Assembly: GCF_024868665.1 (NCBI RefSeq)
Contig: NC_079894.1
Location: 5,481,426 to 5,545,425, forward strand
DNA length: 64,000 bases
Direction: 5' to 3'
DNA from: Triplophysa rosa
Taxonomy: Eukaryota > Chordata > Actinopteri > Cypriniformes > Nemacheilidae
Below, piece after piece: positions 1 through 11,098 of the stretch. The notes under the pieces are model-generated. The model was not told where the DNA came from. It saw only the letters and a program-made list of their open reading frames with translations, and did not search any database. A program made the translations under genes and the position numbers. The first letter of the stretch is position 1; each line of letters opens with the position of its first letter.

Positions 1-454
1 AAAAAACCTTAAATGACAATCTGGGACAATGGTCAGAATTGTAACTCCTAAACACAATAATGACACCTTGTGGTTATAATGACAGGTCTTGAGACACTTA
101 CCTAGACATTTCAAACCCCAGGTTATTACGCTAAACTAGCATTTAGATGTTTAGGAAATCCACTAATAGCAACTTTACTGCATACAGTACATGCAAGAGA
201 TATACAACATTGAAAAGTAAAATGGTAAAAAGTGTTATAGTATAAAAATTCCAGTGCACAAAGATTACCGATCATTAGTCCTGCAGTAGTTAACACAGTT
301 TTGCAACCATGCAAAAATTATTTCATTCTAGTAAAGTATACAGTAATGAAAGATTCATCATCATTCGATCAGTTTCAGAAATCAAATTAGAAATCGTATT
401 TATGAATCATGCAGGCATACAGAAGTTTTTTTACATTTGGAGAGACATGACACC

Positions 455-982
455 TTATTGCTGTGATTTTGTTGGGTCCCCAATGACAGAGAAGCATCCA
501 GCACAGTATTGGGCCGGTTTTCTTGTGTTAGCTCTTTTCTGACGAAACCCAAAGCTGTTGAACCTCACGTCCTATAAGCACAACACAACACGGCTGAAAT
601 ATCCCGCATAAAATAAAATCATTGTATCACGATATTAACATACTGTACTTCTCACCTGTGAGTTTCCAAACGTTACACTGTCTGTAGGGTTTGTATCTGA
701 GGTCTGGATCAGTTGAAATGTCTACAACATGAACAACAAATACAAATGTACAGTGCTGATGCCTACAGTAAGCAAAACGTTTCTATAATTAAATACATTG
801 ATGCTCTTAATAAAAACAAGGACACAAAGTATTGACGGGAATTCATAAAAAATGCATTCATGTTCTTAACAGAATAACTGCTTTCATACCTTCTGAATGA
901 TCTCCATGGGCAGAGCTGCTGAAGAGCTCAACACAGAGATGAGCAACAAGACCACCAGCGCTGCGTTCATGTTTCCAGTCAT
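455..982 (-). CDS. Unrecognised small secreted-peptide precursor, 3 exons, 91 aa
   Basis: Exons on the minus strand: 890-982, 656-721, 455-571. Introns are GT-AG and all junctions are phase 0 (donors AAG|gtatga and CAG|gtgaga). The first ATG is at 982; a second in-frame ATG lies at 970. Residues 1-23 look like a signal peptide (hydrophobic core AALVVLLLISVL, small residues SSSAA before the predicted cut). A dibasic KR at residues 65-66 would release a 25-residue C-terminal peptide (ANTRKP... to ...TKSQQ) with two cysteines as C-A-G-C (76-79). FNSFGFRQ precedes the KR site but has no amidation glycine. The stop is TAA at 455-457. The layout of signal, spacer, dibasic site and short mature peptide suggests a neuropeptide, hormone or antimicrobial precursor, but I recognise no family. 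It lies 1.9 kb downstream of klhl18 on the same strand. The function is unknown, and the gene model rests on splice sites and open frame only. Confidence 0.55.
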
Positions 983-1325
983 CCTTCAATCCTGCACACT
1001 AACAGCACACAGACGCAGGTCTGTTCAAATAAAACACCGTCCAGACAAAGGGTGTGACCAACAGACAGGCGTCACCAGGACAATTAAGAGACCAGACTGC
1101 AGCGTGTCCATAAAATCAATGTTTATTTAAGACATTAAGAATTACTTGAAAAAGCATGTTTTAGTCCCACACAAAAGAATCAGTTAATGCCATAAAGTTC
1201 CTTCAGATTAAATGGATTTTATTTTAAATCACAGGGCGGCTGTATTCTTGTCCCTGTTGAGCTCTCCCATCTCACACAGAGGTAGCAGAAGAACATTCAA
1301 CACATACAGAAGAGATTCACTGACC

Positions 1326-1332
<7 letters not shown>

Positions 1333-1367
<35 letters not shown>
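1333..1367. repeat. (CA)n microsatellite
   Basis: About 17 uninterrupted AC dinucleotides, preceded by a short AT run. A likely polymorphic marker. Confidence 0.95.
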
Positions 1368-1369
<2 letters not shown>

Positions 1370-2301
1370 GTACACACACATATATTAGATTTCTGTAAAA
1401 CGTAAACTTGATTCTCATTTCTGTGAAAGAACGACTATGTGCAATGCTATAAAAAGAAAAATCAGCAAGCAATAAATTAAAGTCATAATCGGAGATATAA
1501 AAAAACAATAAAATTAGGAAATACTGCACCACATTTGAAAGTTAATACAAAAGAAATCATAAAACGGAATCAACAGAGATGGAGTGCTGATAATAAAAGA
1601 AAATATCGGTAACATCCGTAATATCAGATGTGTGTGATTTAAAATGAAAAGTCTTGTCTAAAGACAAAACTTTAAAAAAGTCCCTTTCTGTTGTAAAACA
1701 CAAATTTGAACAAAACTGAAAAAAAATGGGGAATGTGAATTTGCATCTCGTATAATCCGCAACCGTAATTCCGAGAGGACCTGATGCCACAATAATGAGT
1801 TATCCTGAAGCACAAGAGTTCTCTCCAACTGTCAGTGAATGTGATCTCACTATACTCGTTTTTGGTATGTGTGCTGATTCTCACAAATACTGAAAAAAGA
1901 ACTTTTTAAAAAGCCGAAAGCATTAGATGGGTCTCAACACATCCATTTCATAATTAGTTAAAACGCAAGGACGATATAGAGCTGGTGACCGGTTCCACCG
2001 AGTTTAAGATCACACTACTAACTAAACCTGATGGAGAAATACTTTTTTTCTCTAAAGGTTTAAGTGAATCGCATCTTGAATCAAAACGTATTTACGTACG
2101 GTCCCATGTAAAGTGAAAACGGGTCATGGCACATCTAGCAGATGTTTTGCACATACATGACAGTCCACAATGTTCTGCAAAAAAAGCAACATTCATTACG
2201 AGCAATATCCCAAATCAAATGTTAAGACCGTTTAATCTGTAATAAACATTCGTGATAAAATATAATAAAATGACTAAATTAGATTTTCTTATTAATGAAA
2301 C

Positions 2302-2307
2302 TTTATT
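2302..2307 (-). terminator. Candidate poly(A) signal of klhl18
   Basis: TTTATT on the plus strand reads AATAAA on the minus strand, about 540 nt after the klhl18 stop. It is a plausible cleavage signal; other AT-rich hexamers nearby could also serve. Confidence 0.35.
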
Positions 2308-2844
2308 ATACTCTCCCAATTATGGCATATGGGTTAACAGTGGTTAACTTTTACCTGTCTATAAATCTAAAACAGCTTCCTCTTTAGCGGAATAGTTTAT
2401 AGCCCATAAAATCCCAGTAAAATGCTTTAATAGATCCACGCTTACATGCTGCCAGAGTTATCTGTTAACACTGAGACAGTCATCTTATTTCAGTACCACA
2501 CCAGAACTTGTTTTGCCCAGTTAGCACATTTTTGTTTGATCCTTTTATATTCTTTTTACCTACCAAATGTGTTAAAAAAACACACACACCCCAATTCTAG
2601 GAATTCTTAAATTGACCTTACACAGAAAACCGAATTGAATCATTTGGTAGTCAAAAGAACAAAAGCACAATTGTATTGTCACCATCAAAAGGTGTACTGG
2701 CATATCTGCTTTTCTCAAAGCTTGAAAAGTACCAGATGCAAACATGTTAACGTGGTCATGACATCATGATCATGAATGCATGTTGGTAGATCACCTTTTT
2801 TCAGATAAGCAAAACGTTCTTTTGGGCTAAGGAAGACTGTGGGG

Positions 2845-5800
2845 TTACGCGGGCTGCAGGGGTATACAGCCCACCCCTACCCCACCTTCATGGCACACCA
2901 TCGGCGCCATAAACGTCCAGCGGTTAGTTTCCGGATCGTACATTTCTAAAGAGCTAAGATTGGACTGTCCGTCGTAACCTCCCACTGCATAGAGTCGACC
3001 ACAGTTTGCCACCATGGAAATGCGGCTGCGCCGAGTGTTCATGGCCACCAGGTGGCTCCACTGATCGGCTACGGAGCTATACACCTCTGAGAAACTGAGA
3101 AACGCAGAGCCGTCATAACCTCCCGCTACATAAAGATTGCTGCCCAAAGCTGCAGCGCCGTGCCGACAGCGTTTGTTCATCATGGGAGCGACAGGGTGCC
3201 ACAAAGAGGTATGCTGGTTGTAATACTCCACCTGGCGGCAGAAACATGAAACAACAAATGAGAAACGTTCACAATAGATTAGGGTTGTCCCAATATCAGA
3301 TGCTTGAAGCCAAAATAATTCACAACCATGATATTATCAAGATACTTTGTGATAACTTGATATTATGACGTTCATTTTGTGTTTCCACTTTTTTGGTCAA
3401 TGTATCACAACAAAAATACAAGTGTAGGGAGAAAGAGTTAGTAACCATTGTGGCTCTTAAAGGGACAGTTCACCCAAAAATGAAAATTCTGTCATCGCTC
3501 ACTTCTCTCGTCAAACGTCTTTTATCTGCAGAACACAAAATAGATATTTTAAAGAATGTTGGTAACTGAACAACGGCGGTACCCATTCACTTCTATTGCA
3601 CGGACACAAAACCAATGCAAGTTAATGAGTACCACTGTTGTTCAACATTCTTTCAAATATCTTAATTTGTGTTCTGCGGAAAAAAGAAAGTCATGCAGGT
3701 TTGAAATGACAAGAAGGTGAGTAAATGATGACAGAATTTTCATTTTTTGGTACACTATCCCTTTAATGCAAAATACTGAACAGGTGCGATAGCACAACCC
3801 ACTATGTCAGAGTTGAATTATAATACACGTAGAATTAACACAATATCAATAATCACAGTTTTTAATATCACAGTTATCGACAATAGCGGTGTATTGTGAC
3901 ACTCCCATGGACATCAGAATATTCTTGAGCATTTATGTTTCGAAACAGTCGCTCCTTTAACCAAAACACATCGTTTTAAAAGACGCCTCAAGAAAGTGCG
4001 AGATGAATAATGTTTACTCACTGTGTTAAAGATCTGTAAACCATCATGACCACCTGATACAAATATTCTGCCTTCAAACACAGACACACCGGCGGCGCTG
4101 CGGCTTGCGATCATTTCTGTAACTATCGTCCATCTAATAACAAAACACAAAATAACAGATTTACATGGTTGGATACAAATGTTTTTTTTTTTTTATGACA
4201 AATAGCCAAGGTTACTTTAGTTAACTAAAATCAAAACGTTTCTGTTTATTGAAATCAAATATTTAGGAAGTACTGAAAAAACAAACTAAACGGGAAAAAA
4301 AGAATGTTGCCCCAGAAATAAACTGAAATAAGTGTAAGGCACTAAAACTAAAATAAAAACATCTTATATAGCAACAAAAAAAATGATACACATAAATAAT
4401 AAAATGACAAGAGCATGTAAAAAGATTGCTAATATTAACATAAAAACTCAAAATAAAATCTAAAAACAAAACTACCATAACTCTGCAAATAGCAGATGAA
4501 AATATATGAAAATATCTATTTTTCACCCTCAGGTTATAAAGCTTTCCATGTGACTGGTATATACAGACACACAGAATTAGGGGTGGGAATCTTTTTGCAC
4601 CTCGCGATTCGATTGAAATCAATTCTTAGGGTCACAATTCAATAAGGAACCTCCACAACAGGAATATATACAGTATGCCTATAAATACCTTATGATTAAA
4701 ATCCCGGCAGAACGGTGGCGTTATATCTTACCTGTCAGTCTCTGGGGAATAACATTCAACTGAATTCAGAGAGGATTTGCCATCATATCCACCACAAACA
4801 TAAATATGTCCATCAACCACAACTGTTCCCATTGCACTAACAGAGATGGAAGAGAGGAGACGCATAGCAAGATGGTTCATTTTTGTTTATTCGTATCCAT
4901 AAAATAGACACATTTATGATCCTAACGAGTCTATTTCTCACAACATCTCACCTGCGTTGAGTATTCATGCTGGCAACTTTGGTCCACGTGTCAGTTTCTG
5001 GGTTGTAAACTTCCACTGTTTTAAGCCGTGATTGGCCATCGTAACCACCGATGGCATAAAGAAGTCCATTTACAACAGCAACACCCACTCGACTTCGGGC
5101 CGTGCTCATAGGCTGGCATCTCTCCCAGCAGTTTCCAATTGGATCAAACACCTCCACGACATTTAATGAGTCGCCTGTGAATAAATCACTCACTTAAGTG
5201 TTTGTGACCTCTTTCGACTATCCCATGAGGTTTCTGAAAGTACGTTCACCTGCACTGTTGAGACCCCCGACTGCATAGATTAAGCCTGCTATGGACGTGC
5301 AACACCTCTGCCGCGTTTTGAAAGCCGGAAGGTGGGGTCTGCGCTCCGGCACGAGATGGTAATCTTTCGCCTCATCAACAAGGTCCCTGTTTGAAATGGA
5401 AGTCATACGCGGTTCAATAATTCAATGCGTGACCACAATCTAGCTGTTAGTTTTTTTTTGAAAGAAAGCTATTTATGAGAGGTTTTCTGGCCTGCATTTA
5501 TGGCAGCAGCGCACAAGCTCATCTTGTTGGACTCGGTCAGCCAGGAACTGAGGTCGGCACAGAGGCAGCCGAGTTTTAGACAACAACTCCGGCAATCGCG
5601 ACTCTCGTTCATCACGCGTGTGCCTCACCCACGCCAGCACGGCCTCAAACACCTACAACCACGAAAACCACGTCTTCTCATACCAATATGATCTATTGCA
5701 AAAACAAGATGAGTTAATGTGCCCCGCTGACCTGCTCCTCTGCTTGGACGTTGAGCTCATCACATCCCACAATCTCAAGGACCTCCTCCGGCCGGAGGGA

Positions 5801-8500
5801 CAGGAACTCCTCCGACATGGACACCTCCACAAAGTGCTGGTGGACGAAACTGTTGGCCACGTCATAAAGCGTCGTGCACATCATGGTTTCTGCAAACTGT
5901 CGCACCCCAAGGCAGTTCTTCGGATGCAACCTGTAAATGAAGAGGTGAACCTTAAGTCGCATTACTCCAACAATGCACTGGTGTATCATAAACTGGGATT
6001 TGCTCTTCAAAATTTAAACAAGTATTTGTTGCGTAGTCTGTACCTCTGTTGTAGGAAAGAACAGCAGGCATCCTTGACATTCTGAAGCTGCAGGAAACTG
6101 GCTCCTATCAACAGAGCCTGGACATTTTGTTGGTCTATGGCTATGTGTCCATTGTAGGCGAAGTTTATTAGGGCTTCGAGCGCACTGATTAGAGACGAAA
6201 CAAAAACCGCACTATCACACAAAGTCACAACTTACACTTAAAAATGTCAAAAAGTGTCTCTCTGAGATCTGGATTTTTACCTGGGGTCCATGCCTTGCAT
6301 GACAATCTCGTCCTGTTTGCATTCCACCATATCGTTGGTAAACATGGCATGGAAGTATGGAATAGAAGCAGCAAGGACTATCCTATGAGCACTGAATTTA
6401 TGCTCTCCTACCTGCAAACACACGACAAGAGGGTGAATACATGATGACAGAATTTTTATTTTTGGGTGAAATGTCCCTTTAAAGGTCCAATGTATAATGT
6501 TTTGGAATATCTATTGATATAAATGCAATATAATATACATAACCCTGTCTTCAGAGGTGTATAAAGACCTTTCATAATAATGAAGCGTTATGTTTTTATA
6601 ACCTTAGAATGAGATATTTCTATCTACATACACCGTGGGTCCCCTTACATGGAATTCACCGTGTTGTTTCCACAGTAGCCCTAAATAGCAGTCAGTTATA
6701 GGCCTAATTAATATAGGCTATTCACAGGCTCAATTTTTCGTTTGAATTTACTTTGTTTTGCTCAATTTTATATTAAGTTGTATTGTATTTTATTGAAAAG
6801 CAAGACAAATTATAAAAAGCACATTTTGACTTCAGTTTGTGCAATAGTGAAAAGAATGGCTTAATAAATAGAAAAAATGCAAAAAACCATGTTCGGTGTT
6901 CAGTATTATTCGGCCTTCGGCCAAGTGTTTCACATCATGTTCGGCTTCGGCCAAGAATTTTCGTTTCCATGCATCCCTACTTAGTCTTGTTTCAGCCAGT
7001 GTAGTGCCTCTACAGGGAGGGGTAGAGTGAGCCGTTGGTTGCAATTCGCAACCTCACCACTAGATGCGGCTAAATTTCAAACACTGGACCTTTAAGAATA
7101 TTTCACCGAGTGGCAAATCATGCATTTTAGGCATCACTTCGATCCCTTCTTCGATGTCCAAAAGTACTGTAACACACTACAAGAGAACCACATAACCGTG
7201 AGATTTTAATAAATGAGTGAGCATTTAAACTCAACCAATCCAATGAGCCATCAAGATATATCACAATAGTATTGCGTAATCCTCAGCAACTCTACATGAG
7301 TCGTGTAAGCATGTTGCATGCAAAACAAAGTGGATTATCCTCCTCTGTGACCCACATAAAGAGCTGATGACAGAACTGTAAAAACACAGCAGTGGACCAA
7401 AGAGAGGATACAGATAAGCTGATCATAATGCTGCTTTATACAGAGATGTGATGTATAAACCTAACCTATATAAACCAGTTTAAAGCAGAAAAGGGGAAGG
7501 AAACCAAGCCATTTGAAACAATCTTTCATAGCAAGTCAGTGCACAGTGAACCTGAAAGGTTATTAACCATCAGTAGTGTTGACAGACACAATGAAAACAG
7601 TACCAGAACTAGAAACTATTATTTTAAAGACAGCAGCTAAAGATCTCTTGGATGACTGGCGTTTCTATTCCATTTATTTGGACAATGCTGTTCACACGTT
7701 AAAAATAAAAAAAATGTCATTTTATTCACCCTCTTGTCATTTAAAACTTGTATATGACTCTTTCTTCTGTGGAACACAAAAGAAGATATTTTGAGAAATG
7801 TTGTTTTGTGTCCATACAATGCAAGTCAATGGGGGCCAATATTGTTTTACTAACTAGCTATTTTTATTTGTGTTCAGCAGGTGTTTTGGAATGACATGAG
7901 GGCGAGTAACAATTTTCATTTTGGGGTGAGCTATCCCTTTAATTTGGAGATTACACCTTCTCAGCAATCCATGGGGATGGGGGCAATGTTCACACACAAC
8001 TCTTATTGTTAGCAGTATTTCTACAGCTGTGTCTAATACCGATAACAGCATGTCGCGATCCTCTTCCGTGCTTTTGTAGTTCAACTTACTTACACAGTTA
8101 ATATTGTACTGCTAAGGATGTTAGCTACTCATGGCTAACTGCCTAACACCGGATTGACAATACGTCTGCAAAACTAATGCAACAAGTACATATCATGGGC
8201 AGTTTGCATTAGAGACGTTAGAAAAGACCGACATGTACGACTGACAACGTTTAACATTACACCTCCTCCTTTACTTACAGTAATGTGTAACCAATAGCCT
8301 CTCCCATGCTGACAGCCCAGTGCTACATGGTTAGCATATCACTGGGAAGTTAACAAAGAAAATAACAGTACCTTTAAGGTCACATCACAGAGTTTCCCTT
8401 GTCGTCGGATCTCCTCCATCACGGCATATCCACGAGCGGGCAAATCGGGGACAGAAAAATGCATCAAATCTTCCAATTCTTCAAAAATCGTGTCACCCAT
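2845..8500 (-). CDS. klhl18: Kelch-like protein 18 (BTB-BACK-Kelch, Cullin-3 adaptor)
   Basis: Coding exons (minus): 8372-8500, 6281-6411, 6044-6184, 5732-5930, 5492-5652, 5250-5386, 4952-5174, 4732-4836, 4022-4133, 2845-3231. They sum to 1725 nt, 574 aa plus stop, the length I recall for human KLHL18. The start is [12 protein letters not shown] at 8500; upstream in-frame ATGs have no family support. Order: BTB domain (about 35-140, with [28 protein letters not shown]), BACK domain ([24 protein letters not shown]), then six Kelch blades with repeated GGYDG and GGHDG turns, ending [19 protein letters not shown]18 recruits substrates such as Aurora A to Cullin-3 ubiquitin ligase (family knowledge). 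All introns are GT-AG except that after exon 5, whose donor reads AG|GCCAGA (GC-AG). The 3' splice site of intron 1 is partly repeat-derived. The gene appears complete. Confidence 0.97.
3280..3906. mobile_element. Degenerate DNA transposon with nested palindromic repeat
   Basis: The left end TAGGGTTGTCCCAATATC and right end GTATTGTGACACTCCC form imperfect inverted termini of a fish hAT type. Between them is AT-rich DNA and a complete TTAA palindrome (3457-3766). It lies in the klhl18 intron between exons 9 and 10. Boundaries are approximate and no clear target duplication was found. Confidence 0.45.
3457..3766. mobile_element. TTAA-flanked palindromic MITE (copy 1)
   Basis: The element begins TTAAAGGGACAGTTCACCC and ends with the near-inverse (ACTATCCCTTTAA). 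The arms carry GAAAATTCTGTCATC and its inverse. The duplicated terminal TTAA and long inverted arms are typical of a non-autonomous TTAA-target transposon. This family recurs throughout the window. Confidence 0.85.
4577..4650. mobile_element. Fragment of hAT-like element (TAGGGGTGGGAATC end)
   Basis: TAGGGGTGGGAATCTTTTTG followed by a CACCTCGCGATTCGATT block resembles the terminus of a repeat common in fish genomes. The other end was not found. In the klhl18 intron between exons 8 and 9. Confidence 0.4.
6421..6482. mobile_element. Half palindromic MITE adjoining klhl18 exon 2
   Basis: Only the right arm of the TTAA palindrome family is present (GAGGGTGAATACATGATG to GTCCCTTTAA). On the minus strand it supplies nearly all of the last 70 nt of klhl18 intron 1; exon 2 begins at 6411. 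Confidence 0.75.
6479..7095. mobile_element. TTAA MITE with TTAAAGGTCCA termini
   Basis: The left end TTAAAGGTCCAATGT and right end ACACTGGACCTTTAA form imperfect inverted repeats flanked by TTAA. It abuts the half palindrome and shares its TTAA. Inside, around 6890-6985, repeated TTCGGC(C)TTCGGCC motifs and GCATCCCTAC suggest a second, nested element fragment. In klhl18 intron 1. Confidence 0.7.
7677..7942. mobile_element. TTAA palindromic MITE (copy 2, degenerate)
   Basis: It carries the family hallmarks: TTCACCCTCTTGTCATTT, GGAACACAAAAGAAGATATT, a CAATGCAAGTCAATGGGG centre, and a right end GAGCTATCCCTTTAA. The left terminus is eroded. In klhl18 intron 1. Confidence 0.7.
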
Positions 8501-11098
8501 CGTCATCGATGGACTTGAAACGATGCTTTTTGTCCACATGGAGACGCCGTAGCTGGAGTATAAACTGTGTGCCCTCCACTGGCGGATCATGTAGGGGTCA
8601 TCAGATTGGTCGTATTCGTGTTACGATTATTAAACCTCTCTGAACGACTGAACAGTTTGTCAGTTTTTAATGTACTAGGACTGTACACATTTGCCCTTCA
8701 AGACTTTAACCAGTCAGTCAAGACAGATATATGTTTGCTTTGCTTTGCTTTGTATTGTAAACTATATTAAAACAATTCAAAGGCAACATGTCTAAATGTA
8801 TAGATAAGTAAAAATGTTTATCTGGGAAAAATAAAAAAATCCCAACACTGGACATTGTGATACTAATCCAGGGGGCCGGGGACCTCCAGCAGGTTGCGAG
8901 GGGTCCCCAGAATATTTCAGGGATAAAAGATAGAGCAAAATTTGCAAAGGTCTACTGAACATTGTGATTATTTAATATCTAATCTGTTTTTTGCTAAATG
9001 CATAGTTGCTACATGAATTCCAGAATTGCTTCTATTTGTGTCTTTTTAGTGAGTTTTTCTCACGGTAGGTCCTTTTTTCACACTGAAAGTAAAACTTGCT
9101 ACCACAAATTAGAATTGAAAGTGTCTGGGTCATATACGAGTTCAATTGTAGCCAACTGTTTTAAGTTTGGAAACGATATGTTATCTTTATATTATTATGT
9201 TTACAATTATACAGCTCAAATGTGTCTTTACACATGAAACCTGGGATTACTGCAAGAGATTCCACTAATGTGTTTTCATAATACCTTTTATATTTATTGA
9301 TTGTACATTTACTTTCATCTTTTCTGGTTCTAAAGCTGACATGTACTTGATTCAAATTAAGGCTCATCCAGGTTTTTTAAGCTATAGGCAGTCTTTTTAT
9401 TTTTTACTTTAACTTGTGAATGAATAACATGAAAGGGAAAAAAACATAATTAAGAAGGAAATACAATATACAAGGAAATCTTTACTCATTTCTACTGAAT
9501 TAAACAAACGAACACAGTATATGCTTTTTGTTTTTATGAGAATAAGTCAATCTTAAGAACCTTGCAGATCGTCACTGTTCTACGAGCACGTGTCAAATAG
9601 AACGAGGCAATTTTCTTTGTAACGATTCATCTTTTTTACCAGCAGAGGGCACAAAGTAGCCAACAACACATTTGTGAGCCTCACGTTCAATGATTGCTGT
9701 TTATAAAAATAAACAGGGAACAGACTGTCATTCTGGTAGGCAAGAAATGGCAGAAAAAATTGTTCAGGTAGATATTACCCCAGAGATCCTAAAGTAGAAT
9801 TGCTTTTCAGAGAGAGTATTTGGTAGAATAATATTAATAAAAAGCTGTTTTAATTAATATTTTAGGAATTATCTGTAATAAAACTCTTTAAATAAGAAAT
9901 ATAATTTTACATTCTATTGAACAGAAGTTGCTTTTAATTTACTGGAATCATATATGAAAAGTTGCTTTCGGGAACTCTGCGTTTTGCAAACTGCTTAATC
10001 CAGTATGAGGAAATACAATAAAGCACAATGTTATGTTATTTACAACATTCTGTGCAATTGTTTAACCTTTGAAAAGTGCAAATCAGTAGTGAATGTCAGT
10101 GCGTCTGTATGCCATCTCTACAGACAGAACAAGTGTAATATCACTGCTTATTTATTGCTTTTTGGTGATTGATGCAAACCTACGAATCTATACACACTTT
10201 CATCTTGCTTCCTCATGCAACATTCCAAGGCATTTCACAATAGAGTGAACTGTAGAAACTGTAAGTGTGTGTTTGGGGGGGGTGTAATTACACAAAGATA
10301 TATGTGATTGTGAGAAAGGGTGTTAAAAGAGGCAGTGAAATGTTTGCAAGCATGCCTACACACCATAACTGACCCATTTAAATACCAGTTACAACAATTA
10401 TGCTACAACTACGCAAGCCTTGACTTGAAGACAAAATTACACACAGTCAGCTTCGCGTAACTTTACACCCACTGTTAATGAGTATATTTGACTTGACTTG
10501 AGTGTTTTGAGGTTACAAATATGTGTAGACTTTATCATTTTTGATTGCATTATTTGTGTTATGTGACTCTGGAACGCTTTTAATGTGTACAATGCGTCAG
10601 AGACTGAGCAATCTAACATGCATTGAAATGTCTGTCTTTGCGACACGATCCCATATGCGATGACTGTGCATGTTGTCCAAGCTTTACGGTAGCATACTAA
10701 AAAGGGGAAATTCACAGCGCTCCAGCCAGTCGGAAAAGCTGAGGGGATATGAAACGACGCTTGCAGGGCATTGAAACGTACACGTTTCTCACGTACGAGA
10801 CTGCAAAAAGGAGCTTTATCCTTCCTCCAGGAATCCTTAAGGATGGGATTACGTTCACCGTAACACTGACTATTTTACCGCGCTTAAAAAACAGCCTTCA
10901 CGACTCGTATCATTTTACCTATATGTTGCATTATTTCATGTGCTTGGCGGTTTTAATACACACCCTAACGGAGACCAGCACTCTTCGATATCAGTCAATG
11001 ATACACGTTTGCAGCTACAGTATCGCTGTAAATCGTAGTAGGTGCTGTGTGCACAGTTGGTCTTAAAGGAGCCATTAAAGGGAGCACGCACGGGTAAA
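8501..11098. other. Intergenic region between klhl18 and nrbp2
   Basis: The two genes are head to head, 2.6 kb apart, so the region probably holds both promoters. Most of it is AT-rich with no supportable gene. Sequence rich in CpG and CG-containing words rises towards 10700-11100, before the nrbp2 start. No TATA box could be assigned with confidence. Confidence 0.5.

Larger units (their letters stand above)
983..2844. other. Intergenic region and klhl18 3' UTR
   Basis: No supportable gene. It holds the 5' flank of the small peptide gene, a CA microsatellite, AT-rich sequence, and the probable 3' UTR of klhl18 (2302-2844), which ends near a minus-strand AATAAA at 2302-2307. Confidence 0.5.

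Noticed and set aside
4263..4622. Minus-strand Phe/Cys-rich frame of 119 codons in a klhl18 intron
   Set aside because: It is a translation of AAAA/AATA-rich intronic DNA with no splice or homology support.
7677..7942. Possible conserved regulatory palindrome
   Set aside because: It is a copy of a high-copy TTAA MITE found more than ten times in the window.
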